Shown here: positions 17,984-26,294 of the stretch, in pieces | Position numbering within the stretch: the first letter of the stretch is position 1 | Layout of the letters: the number at the start of each line of letters is the position of its first letter | Assembly: GCF_000247605.1 (NCBI RefSeq) | Contig: NC_016894.1 | Coordinates: 620,001-684,000, forward strand | Direction: 5' to 3' | Origin: Acetobacterium woodii DSM 1030 | GTDB taxonomy: Bacteria > Bacillota > Clostridia > Eubacteriales > Eubacteriaceae | Length of the DNA: 64,000 nucleotides | Position numbers and translations under genes: made by a program | The notes under the pieces: model-generated | What the model was told of the DNA's origin: nothing | What the model saw: only the letters and a program-made list of their open reading frames with translations | Database searches by the model: none

Positions 17984-18946
17984 ATGTCCTTATTAAATAA
18001 CCAATCAGCCATTGGGCAGGAAAACAAGATGAAACTTATTCTTTTGACCGGATTTTTAGGTGCGGGAAAAACAACGCTACTAAAAAGACTGCTGAAAGAA
18101 TATGACGATACTAAAATTGGCGTGTTAATGAATGAATTCGGAGAAACCAGCATTGATGGACAACTTATCCATAACGAAGATTTTGATCTGATTGAATTAA
18201 CCAACGGTTCGATTTTCTGTGCTTGTTTAAAAGAAAATTTCATCAAAGGATTAGCGGAGTTCTTAAATCGCGATCTGGAAATTGTTTTTGTAGAATCTTC
18301 CGGAGTGGCCGATCCTTCCAATATGGACATTATTCTGGAGACTGTGACAAAAATTTCTGGGGCCGCTTATCATTATGCCGGTTCCATCTGCATTGTCGAT
18401 GCGCTGTATTTTTTAAGACAGTTTGAAATCATCCCGGCACTGGAAAAACAGTTATATTACGCCAATGAGGTGATTATTAATAAAACGGATCTGCAGACGC
18501 CGGAAATACTGGCTGAAATTGATCAAAAAATCGGCACGATAAATCCCGACATAAAACCTTATCATACTTCTTTTTGTCAGGTGCCAATCCGAGCAATGGT
18601 TTCCGGTCTGAAAACGAAAAAAATGGCCTTACAGGATTCAACCAATACCTGGGAATCACGACCAAAGACAAGTGTCCTGAAAACTAAAGAAGTGCTGGAT
18701 TATGAAAAATTTAACACCTTCATTCAGGCAATTAAATTCTCAACCCATCGAATCAAGGGCTTTGTTCAAACCACGCAAGGTGTTTTTGAGGTCAGCTGTG
18801 TCAATGATTTTGCGGTAATGAATCCCTGGCATCAACCCATCAAAGAAACCGAAGTGGTGTTTATTTCGGCGGTTGGCATCCGCATGACCAGTGATCTGTT
18901 AAGGTGCTGGAAGGATTCTTTTGGCGACTTGCCAATACAGATTTAA
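17984..18946 (+). CDS. CobW/YjiA-family metallochaperone GTPase
   Basis: A 320-residue G3E GTPase. Walker A is GFLGAGKTTLL (residues about 17-27), the metal-binding CXCL-type motif is CACLKE near residue 75 (family consensus CXCC), the G3-like ESSGVADP lies near residue 106, and NKTDL near residue 166 is the guanine-specificity motif. The C-terminal CobW_C domain ends the protein. Members deliver or insert metals (Co, Zn, Ni) into partner proteins. As the last gene of the methyltransferase island it may supply cobalt for corrinoid or zinc for the UroD-type enzyme; this is inference. GAGGTGG precedes the ATG. Confidence 0.85.
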   Translation: MSLLNNQSAIGQENKMKLILLTGFLGAGKTTLLKRLLKEYDDTKIGVLMNEFGETSIDGQLIHNEDFDLIELTNGSIFCACLKENFIKGLAEFLNRDLEIVFVESSGVADPSNMDIILETVTKISGAAYHYAGSICIVDALYFLRQFEIIPALEKQLYYANEVIINKTDLQTPEILAEIDQKIGTINPDIKPYHTSFCQVPIRAMVSGLKTKKMALQDSTNTWESRPKTSVLKTKEVLDYEKFNTFIQAIKFSTHRIKGFVQTTQGVFEVSCVNDFAVMNPWHQPIKETEVVFISAVGIRMTSDLLRCWKDSFGDLPIQI

Positions 18947-18952
18947 ACAAAA

Positions 18953-19176
18953 AAAGTGATGTTTAGGCATCACTTTCAGACTGTCAAAAAAGACAACATA
19001 GTACCGACAATTGTTCGATCATGTTGTGTGCCTCAAGGCGAACAGTTGCTGCGAAAAGGATATCTTTAGGCAAAGCTTTGATTGCAACTGTACGAATTGC
19101 GTGCATGCAACAGATTAACAATTGATCGGTACGGTCGTTTATTGACAACCTTAAAGTGATGTTTAGGCATCACTTT
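18953..19176. repeat. MITE-like palindromic element between duplicated terminator hairpins
   Basis: A 24-base palindromic hairpin, AAAGTGATG...CATCACTTT, occurs at 18953-18976 and again identically at 19153-19176. Between them lie 176 bases whose ends are imperfect inverted repeats (CTGTCAAAAAAGAC...GTACCGACAATTG versus the reverse complement of the right end, TTGTCAATAAACGAC...), with an inner CAGTTGC/GCAACTG pairing. The whole can fold into one long stem. The right copy contains the stop codon and last codons of the minus-strand gene at 19163. On the minus strand only the left copy is followed by a T-run, so the original terminator appears to have been split or duplicated by insertion. Confidence 0.65.
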
Positions 19177-19666
19177 TTTTAATAACTTTCAGATAAATAA
19201 TCCCGATAATCAGGGCCAGAAATGCCAAAATGGTACCCCCAATTATTTTCAGCGAGGAAACGGATTCTTCGTTGGAATAACCGGTTTTTACCACGGAGAT
19301 GGAAGCACAGTGAATATCCATATCACCGCCGTGTTCAACACAGGCCCGGTTAAAGATGCCAGTGATCTGAAGCTGATCGCCAATATGTTTATAATCCCCG
19401 AAGACGCCAATGCTTTGGGCATCTTCAGTACGCATCCAGATTCCCATGGCATTACTGCCATCATTGATATTCACCCAGGCGTGATCGCCCCGTACCATCA
19501 CTTCACCAATCGCTTCACCGGTAACGGTGACGGTTTGGCCATCGCTTACTTCGGGGTTTTCAACAAGCTGATTGAGTTCAATGATATCGCTGGCAAAGAC
19601 CCCTTCGGTCAGGCAAAAAAGCAGACCCATGGTAATCAGAAATAAGGTTATTGTTTTGTTAAACAT
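19163..19666 (-). CDS. membrane-anchored OB-fold-like protein of the Trk operon
   Basis: A 167-residue protein with a signal peptide (residues 1-25, ending GVFAS), an extracytoplasmic OB-like beta-barrel domain (about 30-130; GQTVTVTGEAIGEV, WVNINDGS and GDQLQITG resemble strands of the nucleic-acid-binding OB family but face outside), and a C-terminal membrane helix (about 140-160) with a KKSDA tail. The start overlaps the end of trkH by 19 bases, so it belongs to the potassium operon. I know of no defined function for such a protein; modulation of TrkH is possible. Confidence 0.65.
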   Translation of the reverse strand: MFNKTITLFLITMGLLFCLTEGVFASDIIELNQLVENPEVSDGQTVTVTGEAIGEVMVRGDHAWVNINDGSNAMGIWMRTEDAQSIGVFGDYKHIGDQLQITGIFNRACVEHGGDMDIHCASISVVKTGYSNEESVSSLKIIGGTILAFLALIIGIIYLKVIKKSDA

Positions 19667-21177
19667 TTTTTGAGGCCTCCAATGATAAACCCGATCAGGG
19701 CGAAAACAGAAAGGAATTCCAGTCGCCCTAAATACATGGCAATGATATCGTAGATTTTCAAAATAGCTGGCATATCAGGTGTAGTTATGCCGATCGACAG
19801 ACCGACATTTCCGGTAATGGAGGCTGCTTCAAAGGCGGCACTGGCCAGCGGATAACCGCAAAAGGTACCGATTAATGTTCCGCTGGCAAAGGTGATCAAA
19901 TAACAAATGATGATCAGAGCGGAGGCTTTTACCAGACCATCGGTCAGAATCTGATCTTTGATGTGATGGAAACGAAAGACTTTGACATTGCGTTCCGAAG
20001 ATAACAAACGTTTTACATCGGTAAAAATACTTTTAAAAACGATGCCGATCCGCAGTCCTTTAAAACCGCCGGCAGTGGAACAGGCCGAACCGCCAATAAG
20101 CATCACAATGATCATTACCAGAATTCCGAAGTCACCCCATTCCAACGCGAATTGGCGGGCATAAATCGAACCAAATCCGGTGGTCGTGTGAGCAGACAAG
20201 ACATTATAAACAACCCGTCGAAATATTGAGACGGCATCGGCATAAACGTCGGTTCGGGCCAGCCACAGGACCGCCAGAGCACTGGCCAGAAATGAGGTGA
20301 TAAAAAAACTCTGCGTTTCGATATTTTTCAGCAATTCTTTTTTGTTACCGGAAAAAACAGCGTGGTGTAGACCAAAATTTAATGAACCCAGAATAAAAAA
20401 GATCATCGTAATTATTTCATAGGAAAAGCTGTGGTAATACATTATATTTTGACTATAGGGAGCAAAACCGCCGGTGCTCCAGGAAGAGGCAAAAATAAAT
20501 AAGCCATTAAAAAATGCCGACAGGGGAGAAAGTCCGATGACCATTCCGTCAATCCACAATGCGGCAGTTCCAATGACCAGATAAACCAGACTGATTTTCC
20601 AAATGATCCGGGCCGTGCCTTTAACATTGGGGACAAGTTCGATATCTTTGGCTTCGCCCACATAAAAGATATAGGCACCGCCGGTTTCCTTTAATAAAAA
20701 GGTCAGTGCCAGCACAATCATCCCCTGACCGCCAATAAACGTGATCATGTGACGCCACATATTTAAACTGAGCGAGATATGATCCAAATCCTGGGTCAAT
20801 ACCATTCCAGTGGTGGTAAAACCACTCATCACATCAAAGCAGGCGTCCAGAATCGAATTGACGTGCCCGCTAAGTAAATAGGGGATGGCACATAAAAACA
20901 TCAAGATGATCCAGGATAGCGAGGCCACGACAAAACCATGTTTCCACTGAACAAAGTTTTTGTTCAAACGGGTTTCTTTTCCGATGATAATGAGAGAAAA
21001 TCCCAGAATAATAGAAATCGCCATAGTAATAATAAAGTCCCAAAAGGGATTCCATTCTTGCAGTCCCACCGCTGTTAAGATGGGAAGAATCATGAGCAGG
21101 GCGATGCCCAGAACAACATAACCGGTATAATAACTGATGATTAAGATACTGTAAAAACGTCCGTTAAAAGTATTCAT
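19648..21177 (-). CDS. trkH: TrkH/KtrB-family potassium uptake channel subunit
   Basis: A 509-residue membrane protein with the four membrane-pore-membrane repeats of the Trk/Ktr superfamily. Selectivity-filter segments are visible around GFTTTGMV, SWSTGGFAP, HTTTGFGS and SITGNVGLSIG, together with GGSACSTAGGFKGLRIGI. It translocates K+ (perhaps with Na+ or H+) under gating by cytoplasmic TrkA-type rings. Both TrkA proteins are encoded upstream in the same operon. Its ATG lies seven bases after the small-peptide stop codon with a weak ribosome binding site, so translation is likely coupled. This is the only plausible complete K+ importer in the window, given the kdp decay. Confidence 0.92.
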   Translation of the reverse strand: MNTFNGRFYSILIISYYTGYVVLGIALLMILPILTAVGLQEWNPFWDFIITMAISIILGFSLIIIGKETRLNKNFVQWKHGFVVASLSWIILMFLCAIPYLLSGHVNSILDACFDVMSGFTTTGMVLTQDLDHISLSLNMWRHMITFIGGQGMIVLALTFLLKETGGAYIFYVGEAKDIELVPNVKGTARIIWKISLVYLVIGTAALWIDGMVIGLSPLSAFFNGLFIFASSWSTGGFAPYSQNIMYYHSFSYEIITMIFFILGSLNFGLHHAVFSGNKKELLKNIETQSFFITSFLASALAVLWLARTDVYADAVSIFRRVVYNVLSAHTTTGFGSIYARQFALEWGDFGILVMIIVMLIGGSACSTAGGFKGLRIGIVFKSIFTDVKRLLSSERNVKVFRFHHIKDQILTDGLVKASALIIICYLITFASGTLIGTFCGYPLASAAFEAASITGNVGLSIGITTPDMPAILKIYDIIAMYLGRLEFLSVFALIGFIIGGLKKCLTKQ

Positions 21178-21184
21178 GGCAATA

Positions 21185-21286
21185 TTAGATAAACAAAAGG
21201 ATCAGCACAAAAAATAAAAAAATATATGCTGATACTGACAGCAGTTCGATTATCAGTCCCAGGACTTCATTTTTTCGTGATGTCAT
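21185..21286 (-). CDS. 33-residue single-helix membrane peptide in the trk operon
   Basis: An ORF of 33 codons: a short polar start (MTSRKNEVLG) followed by about 20 hydrophobic residues (leucine, isoleucine, phenylalanine and valine) ending in FI. A perfect GAGGAGG ribosome binding site lies seven bases before its ATG. The ATG overlaps the last codons of the upstream trkA in another frame, and the stop lies seven bases before trkH. The strong SD, the overlap and the membrane-helix composition argue that it is real. By position and size it recalls KdpF, the small stabilising subunit of the Kdp pump, but I recognise no homology. Confidence 0.65.
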   Translation of the reverse strand: MTSRKNEVLGLIIELLSVSAYIFLFFVLILLFI

Positions 21287-21953
21287 TTTGTTTTCCTCCT
21301 CGGAATAGATGCGCTTTTATTTTGGTTAAAGCAGTATTATTGGTAATCACCAACACCTTGTCATTTTCCATAAATTGAGTATTTCCTCTGGGGTAAATAA
21401 CGGTCTCATCTCTGAGGATGGAAGTGATGACACATTCGGCAGGTAAGTCGATGTTGTGAATATACTGATTACACCATCTGTCATCACGATGAATCGTAAT
21501 TTCCACAAGAATCATCGAGCCGCGTTCAAAGGTATGGATCAGTTTGAAATGATCTTTATCAAATTCGTATTCGATGAGATTGGCAATCACCTCGGTGCTG
21601 CAAACTGTTTTATCCACCCCTAGCGCCTTGAACATCGAAATATTCTTGGGATTATTGATTCGGGCGATGGTTTTGTTGATGTCAAAACTGAGTTTGGCAA
21701 TTTCACAAATTACCAGATTTTCTTCATCGCTCCCGGTTACGGCGGCAATAATCTCGGCTTCCTGGATGCCAGCATCTTTTAAAACTTCCAGATCAGTGCC
21801 GTCGCCGCAAATAATTTCGGCATCAATGTCGGCCGCAATTTTTTGACAAATGGTAGGGTTGCGTTCAATTAAGATAACATGATACCCTCTTCTTTGAAGA
21901 GTCTGGAGCAGGTAATAACCAACCTTTCCGCCGCCAATAATGAGTGATTTCAT
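21267..21953 (-). CDS. trkA: TrkA-type potassium channel regulatory subunit (second)
   Basis: A 228-residue RCK protein. The Rossmann TrkA-N domain (residues 1-135) opens with IIGGGKVGYYLLQTL, a GXGXXG-like nucleotide loop, and has an acidic ribose-binding position in VILIERN. A TrkA-C domain follows (about 140-220). It binds NAD(H) or adenine nucleotides and gates TrkH. Its start overlaps the stop of the preceding trkA (ATGA type), and its end overlaps the small membrane peptide. Confidence 0.9.
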   Translation of the reverse strand: MKSLIIGGGKVGYYLLQTLQRRGYHVILIERNPTICQKIAADIDAEIICGDGTDLEVLKDAGIQEAEIIAAVTGSDEENLVICEIAKLSFDINKTIARINNPKNISMFKALGVDKTVCSTEVIANLIEYEFDKDHFKLIHTFERGSMILVEITIHRDDRWCNQYIHNIDLPAECVITSILRDETVIYPRGNTQFMENDKVLVITNNTALTKIKAHLFRGGKQNDITKK

Positions 21954-22603
21954 AATGTTATCTCCTTAGCCAATGCGATAAGGAGTTTTTCCTTATCCTT
22001 TTTATGAATAGTGCAGATAATTTTTGTACCGTAAGGAACCAGTTCATCTGGTTTAGGGAAAATAAAATTATCGGCCACGATTAAACCGGACAGAATACAG
22101 TTGAACTTTGCTTCGATGCCGGCGACGGTATAAGGTTTATGTTTTTTAACGGTCAGTTCAAGAATTTCAGTGTCCTTTTGGATCACCGTGAGCACTTCCA
22201 CATTTTTTTCGGAGATCTTCCGCTTAAAGATTTCAACCCCCAGTTGGGTGGGACAAATGGTTTCAATCCCCAGTAGATCATAAATGTGTTTTTTATTATG
22301 ATCTCCAACGCGGGCAATGATTCGTGGGACATTGTAAATTTTCTTGGCAATCAGAGATACGGTAATATTGATATTGTCATCAGCAGTTACTGCTAAAACA
22401 AAATGGGCCTGTTTGATTCCGGCTTCCAGCAGGCGATCATTATCATATTCAATGCCTTTAAATTTTGCGCCGTTAAAACCGCCGCCGAGGACGTTCAATT
22501 TTTCGCTGTCATGATCAATGACGGAAATGTCGTGGCCAGTAAGGGATAATTCTTTGGCTAAGGTGCTGCCCAGCTTGCCGCAGCCAATAATAATGATATA
22601 CAT
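21950..22603 (-). CDS. trkA: TrkA-type potassium channel regulatory subunit (first)
   Basis: A 217-residue RCK protein with IIIIGCGKLGSTLAKEL at the N-terminus, SVIDHD as the ribose-binding strand, and a TrkA-C domain at the end. I chose the ATG at 22603 because GAGGAG stands at the right distance and the Rossmann strand begins directly there; an upstream in-frame start at 22618 would overlap the ribosome binding site. It is the first gene of the minus-strand potassium operon. Two TrkA chains may form a mixed ring or act as alternative regulators. Confidence 0.9.
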   Translation of the reverse strand: MYIIIIGCGKLGSTLAKELSLTGHDISVIDHDSEKLNVLGGGFNGAKFKGIEYDNDRLLEAGIKQAHFVLAVTADDNINITVSLIAKKIYNVPRIIARVGDHNKKHIYDLLGIETICPTQLGVEIFKRKISEKNVEVLTVIQKDTEILELTVKKHKPYTVAGIEAKFNCILSGLIVADNFIFPKPDELVPYGTKIICTIHKKDKEKLLIALAKEITL

Positions 22604-22688
22604 AAAGTTACTCCTCAATATGAAGCTGAGATGATGAAGACAGGGAATAATGTTATTATTTGCCCTACTAAAAAATTACCACAGTTCC

Positions 22689-22705
22689 TATAAAGTTTGT
22701 ATAAA
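22689..22705 (-). promoter_or_regulatory. KdpE-box-like direct repeat upstream of the trk operon
   Basis: On the minus strand TTTATA-N5-TTTATA lies 86-102 bases before the first trkA start. KdpE of E. coli recognises a direct repeat of the form TTTATA-N5-TTTACA. The match is 11 of 12 specified bases in an AT-rich region, so chance is possible. A kdpDE pair without its own pump is encoded 6 kb away. Confidence 0.3.
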
Positions 22706-22816
22706 GATGTTGATACCTTATATAAATTTAATGTTAATGGATAAGCGTTGATAAATTAAGGGTCGTTAGTTATAATGAAGCAGACAAGCGTTAGTTTGAG
22801 AACGGGAGGAGAAAAC

Positions 22817-23527
22817 GTGAGAATAACCGTAATCAATGGAAATATGCATCATGGCAGTACTTGGCATTGTAAAGATTTGCTGGTGCAAAAAATTTCAGAA
22901 TTAGCAGAAACGCAGGTAACGGAATTTTATCTGCCCAAAGATATGTCAGATTTTTGCAGCGGCTGTTTTTCCTGCTTTTTAAAAGGCGAAGAAACCTGTC
23001 CCCATGCAGATCAGATCCGGCCAATTGTTGCCGCGTTGGCAGCGGCCGACCTGGTAATTTTGACATCTCCCGTTTACGGGTTGGATGTTTCAGGGCAACT
23101 AAAGGCACTATTGGATCATTTGTGTTTTATGTGGATCAGCCACCGTCCCAATCCCAAAATGTTTAATACTGTCGGCATCAGTTTAACCACTACGGCTGGA
23201 GCTGGGCTTTCCCACACCACAAAAACGATGCAGAATAGCCTAAAATATTGGGGGATTAAAAAATGTTTTGCCAGCAAGCAACGGGTGGCAGCCATGACAT
23301 GGAGTGAGATCCCGGCTAAAAAGCGGGGCCAAATTGAAAAAGAAATGCAGCGACTTGCCCAAAAAGTGACGCAAACAGTAACGCAGATTGAACACCGTCC
23401 GTCACCGCTGTTCCGGAAAGTCATGTTTAATGTGATGAAACAGATGATGAAAGATAATCACTGGAATCCGATTGATCGCAATCATTGGGAAGCCCATGGT
23501 TGGTTAACTGGAAATAAACCGTTTTAG
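22817..23527 (+). CDS. flavodoxin-fold NAD(P)H-dependent oxidoreductase
   Basis: A protein of about 236 residues with the flavodoxin-like FMN-binding start ITVINGNMHHGSTWH (the phosphate-loop analogue of NADPH-dependent FMN reductases) and the middle segment LVILTSPVYGLDVSGQLKA. A short Cys pair CSGCFSC near residue 45 is typical of the iron-sulfur flavoprotein-like branch. I chose the GTG at 22817, behind GGGAGGA. It probably moves electrons from NAD(P)H or ferredoxin to FMN; the partner is unknown. It is convergent with the gene ending at 23531. Confidence 0.75.
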   Translation: MRITVINGNMHHGSTWHCKDLLVQKISELAETQVTEFYLPKDMSDFCSGCFSCFLKGEETCPHADQIRPIVAALAAADLVILTSPVYGLDVSGQLKALLDHLCFMWISHRPNPKMFNTVGISLTTTAGAGLSHTTKTMQNSLKYWGIKKCFASKQRVAAMTWSEIPAKKRGQIEKEMQRLAQKVTQTVTQIEHRPSPLFRKVMFNVMKQMMKDNHWNPIDRNHWEAHGWLTGNKPF

Positions 23528-23530
23528 CAA

Positions 23531-24892
23531 TTAAATAACTTCAATCGTGGTGGCCATTTTGAGAATTTTTGCCAGTCGATTGCGGGGTTGGGTGCGCAGA
23601 TAAGTATTCAGATTTTGTTGCATCCGGATTTCGGCGGCCGAATAATCAATGGCTTCGACTTCCTGACGAAGTGGGTGGCGTTTGCTTAGAACAGCGAGTT
23701 CTGTGTCATCAAGCAGATCAAAAATCAGCGCGGCTTCAGGCGACTCCAGTTCACCGGCGATAAGGAGGTCTTCCATATCGGCCAGGGTTTTAATGTGCTC
23801 TTTAATGATGGCCAGTTTATCTTCAAAATAGCGACAGGACAAAAACTCCATAACAATGTCCCGGTAAGTTTTATCATCCATTTTAATGCCCATATTATAG
23901 TGGATGATCGGTTTTAGCTTGGCGTTGTAACAGGGCACAAAAACCTTGTTGAGCGTGTTGGTTGCCAGCCCATTATAGACGATGGTGGTTAGCTTGGGGA
24001 GACTGGCGAGCAGGTATTTTTTCAGGGATACATTGGTTATTTCCAGAGTTGCGATAACTTCATGAGTAGTGATAGTTAACTTTTTTTGGAGTTCAGCCTG
24101 GTCGTAATGTTTTAAATCATTGTTCAGGTCGGTCAGTTCTGCCGGACAAAAATCCAGCGCGGCCAGGGAAATATTCAACAAATTGCAACCCAACGCATTT
24201 TGAAAAACTTGGGCACAAATATTATCCAGAAGATTTTGATAAGAGGGATCATAACCGCTCATAACCGCATCGATGATATCAGCGTCAAAATAGGAACAAA
24301 ATAAATTTTCATAATAAAGATTTTCCAGATATGAAATGACGAATTCAACACCAGCCAGGTCAGTAACTGGATGGATCAGCTGATAGTCAATGTCGCTGGG
24401 GATCTCGTGGGCATGAAAATTGATGTCATAGTTTTTAAAAAAAGGTTTGAAACCATCATCGATAGTGATATTGTAAGCTTGATTTTGAGTTTTGAACTTT
24501 GTTTTACAAACTAGATGAAAAAAATAATTGGCAACGTTGATTTTTCGCTTAAGGACGGAGTGACCATATTCATAGAGTTTTTCGATCGGTTCGTTTTTGA
24601 TATGAAAGAGGGCAGTATCAAGATCGGGTAATGTTTTAAGGTAGAGACCAATCGTGTAAAGGTTGGAAGCCATGATACCCTGGGCGATTTCAACCCGAAC
24701 CGAGCTGCTTTTTCCCTTTGTAAATCGTTCGGTACAGTCAGCTAGAAGTTTAAGGCACTCCAGCTGAATACGTTCGGATTCCTGCGGGCTGAGTTCGCCT
24801 TTGACAAAGGCCTCTTGAAGCAGCGACTGAAAATAAAATTCACCACTTAGCTTATCGGCATCAATTTTGGTCTGTTTTTTTAGATTATTCAT
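23531..24892 (-). CDS. conserved protein of unknown function (DUF6179-like)
   Basis: A 453-residue, mostly helical soluble protein without signal peptide, membrane helix or catalytic motif that I can identify. Length and pairing with the small gene upstream fit the DUF6179/DUF6323 pair of Clostridia; that is recalled from memory and not checked. The ATG at 24892 overlaps the stop of the upstream gene behind GAGGATG, so the two proteins are translated together and probably form a complex. The longer frame to 24937 would overlap the upstream gene by 50 bases more and is rejected. Confidence 0.6.
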   Translation of the reverse strand: MNNLKKQTKIDADKLSGEFYFQSLLQEAFVKGELSPQESERIQLECLKLLADCTERFTKGKSSSVRVEIAQGIMASNLYTIGLYLKTLPDLDTALFHIKNEPIEKLYEYGHSVLKRKINVANYFFHLVCKTKFKTQNQAYNITIDDGFKPFFKNYDINFHAHEIPSDIDYQLIHPVTDLAGVEFVISYLENLYYENLFCSYFDADIIDAVMSGYDPSYQNLLDNICAQVFQNALGCNLLNISLAALDFCPAELTDLNNDLKHYDQAELQKKLTITTHEVIATLEITNVSLKKYLLASLPKLTTIVYNGLATNTLNKVFVPCYNAKLKPIIHYNMGIKMDDKTYRDIVMEFLSCRYFEDKLAIIKEHIKTLADMEDLLIAGELESPEAALIFDLLDDTELAVLSKRHPLRQEVEAIDYSAAEIRMQQNLNTYLRTQPRNRLAKILKMATTIEVI

Positions 24893-25382
24893 TATCATCC
24901 TCATCTTCCCATATTTTTTCAGTTTCATAAAGATCATTATAATCGGGATCTAACCCCAGGCGAATATTTTTAGCCATTCGCTCCAGTTCCCGATGTTTAA
25001 GTTGCTCCAACGAACCTTGGCAGACGCCATCAAAATATTTTTTCATATAGCTGATCAAATCATCATCACTCATTAAATCCAGGGTTTCATTTTTAAAGTA
25101 ATAAAAGATTTCGACGAGGTCATTTAAAAATTCAGCATAGCGGTATTGAGAAATATAGGGGGTGTCGGCAAAGGCCAGGATGACCTTTTCGATGATGCCG
25201 CCGCCAAACTCGACTCGGCCAAAATTTTTCAGCGCATAGGAACGGGTTTCGACTAGTTCCAGCGCCTGTTCTTCAGACAACACCAGTGAATAATCGGCGG
25301 TAATTTTATTACACAACAACACTTCCGAAACAGCCTGTTTTTCCATTAGAAAATTATCAAATAGCATCAATTCAAAAGACAT
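24885..25382 (-). CDS. conserved protein of unknown function (DUF6323-like)
   Basis: A 165-residue acidic helical protein with a glycine-rich turn (RVEFGGGIIEKV) and a very acidic end (EKIWEDEDDNE). No enzyme motif is visible. It is the first gene of a two-gene minus-strand unit with the 453-residue partner. The ATG at 25382 follows GGAGAGGT. The assignment to DUF6323 rests on recollection of the segment EEQALELVETR and the gene pairing. Confidence 0.6.
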   Translation of the reverse strand: MSFELMLFDNFLMEKQAVSEVLLCNKITADYSLVLSEEQALELVETRSYALKNFGRVEFGGGIIEKVILAFADTPYISQYRYAEFLNDLVEIFYYFKNETLDLMSDDDLISYMKKYFDGVCQGSLEQLKHRELERMAKNIRLGLDPDYNDLYETEKIWEDEDDNE

Positions 25383-25488
25383 AGGGTTACCTCTCCGAAA
25401 TAAAAAATAATTGGGAACTTGTTAAGCAATTGTAAAACTGGAGCATAAAGTTCGGGGCCGTTAAGCAATTAAAAAAAGAAATTATGTA

Positions 25489-25638
25489 TTGACAAAACTA
25501 GTGATGTATGGTACAATTTACTTGTAAAATATTAAAATGAAATATTTATGTGTACTAGACAATAGTATCACGAATAACTGGATAAATCAATGGTTTTAAT
25601 AAAAAACAGGTGTTGTTTAAGAAACAACACCTGTTTTT
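25489..25638 (+). ncRNA. candidate small RNA or leader: strong promoter followed by strong terminator
   Basis: TTGACA (25489-25494), a 17-base spacer and TACAAT (25512-25517) form a near-consensus promoter. A perfect terminator follows: AAAAAACAGGTGTTGTTT (25601-25618) pairs with AAACAACACCTGTTTTTT across a two-to-four-base loop. Between them there is no ORF with a ribosome binding site. The predicted transcript of roughly 115 bases would be a free small RNA or an attenuated leader of the TPR-kdp unit that starts at 25813. No other element was found in the 25383-25812 gap. Confidence 0.5.
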
Positions 25639-25812
25639 TATTTACCTTCTGGCAAATATATTGATAAACAATGGCAGAATGTAATTTTGCGACATAAAGC
25701 AGCTTCTTAATGTAATCTTTATCCTCTGATAGCGATTCAATATGCTAAATTAATTAAAAAATAAATATAATAAATCTATAAAGTAATACATTTAATTCAG
25801 GAGGATAAGAAG

Positions 25813-26199
25813 ATGGATCAAGTGAATGCCTTTGAAGAGTATATGGCTGCCGCCAAAAAGGCGTTAAAGGCTGGTGACTATCGTTTAGCGGAAGAAAAAA
25901 TTAAAAGTGCCATGAATGAAAATCCGCACTCCCCAAGGGTGCATAACCTGTATGGTATTTTGGAAGAATTATTAAAAGAAGATAATTTGGCCCACAAACA
26001 TTATCAGGTTGCCATTGCTTTAGACCCTGCTTATAAGCCGGCAATGAGAAATCTGGAAAGAATTTCGACTTTCGAAGAACATGCCATAAAAGCACATATT
26101 GATTTTGGCGATGATCCGGAACAATCGGAGGAAGAGTTATACATTATTGAATATGACCAGAATCATGTCGGGCATCTGCGAAAAAAAGGCAGAAAGTAA
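25813..26199 (+). CDS. TPR-repeat protein upstream of kdpF
   Basis: A 128-residue protein with one and a half tetratricopeptide repeats (residues about 8-75; typical AKKALKAGDYRLAEEKI and HYQVAIALDPAYKPAMRNL spacing) and a charged C-terminal tail ending GHLRKKGRK. AGGAGGATAAGA precedes the ATG. Its stop codon is five bases before kdpF, so it is part of the kdp transcript. TPR repeats mediate protein contacts; no partner is evident. Confidence 0.7.
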   Translation: MDQVNAFEEYMAAAKKALKAGDYRLAEEKIKSAMNENPHSPRVHNLYGILEELLKEDNLAHKHYQVAIALDPAYKPAMRNLERISTFEEHAIKAHIDFGDDPEQSEEELYIIEYDQNHVGHLRKKGRK

Positions 26200-26204
26200 G
26201 AAAG

Positions 26205-26294
26205 ATGAAGGTCGGTTTAGTCATTTCAGGGCTGATTGAAGGGGTGTTACTGATTTGTCTGGGAGTGGTATTATTTAAAGCGGTAGAATTATGA
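26205..26294 (+). CDS. kdpF: KdpF-like small membrane subunit
   Basis: A 29-residue single-helix peptide with a glycine/valine start and a hydrophobic core (VLLICLGVVLFKAV). In Kdp operons KdpF (about 29 residues) precedes kdpA and stabilises the KdpFABC complex. Here its stop overlaps the ATG of the kdpA remnant in the ATGA manner, exactly the expected junction. The ribosome binding site is weak. It may be translated, but with no KdpA left it has no obvious partner. Confidence 0.6.
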   Translation: MKVGLVISGLIEGVLLICLGVVLFKAVEL

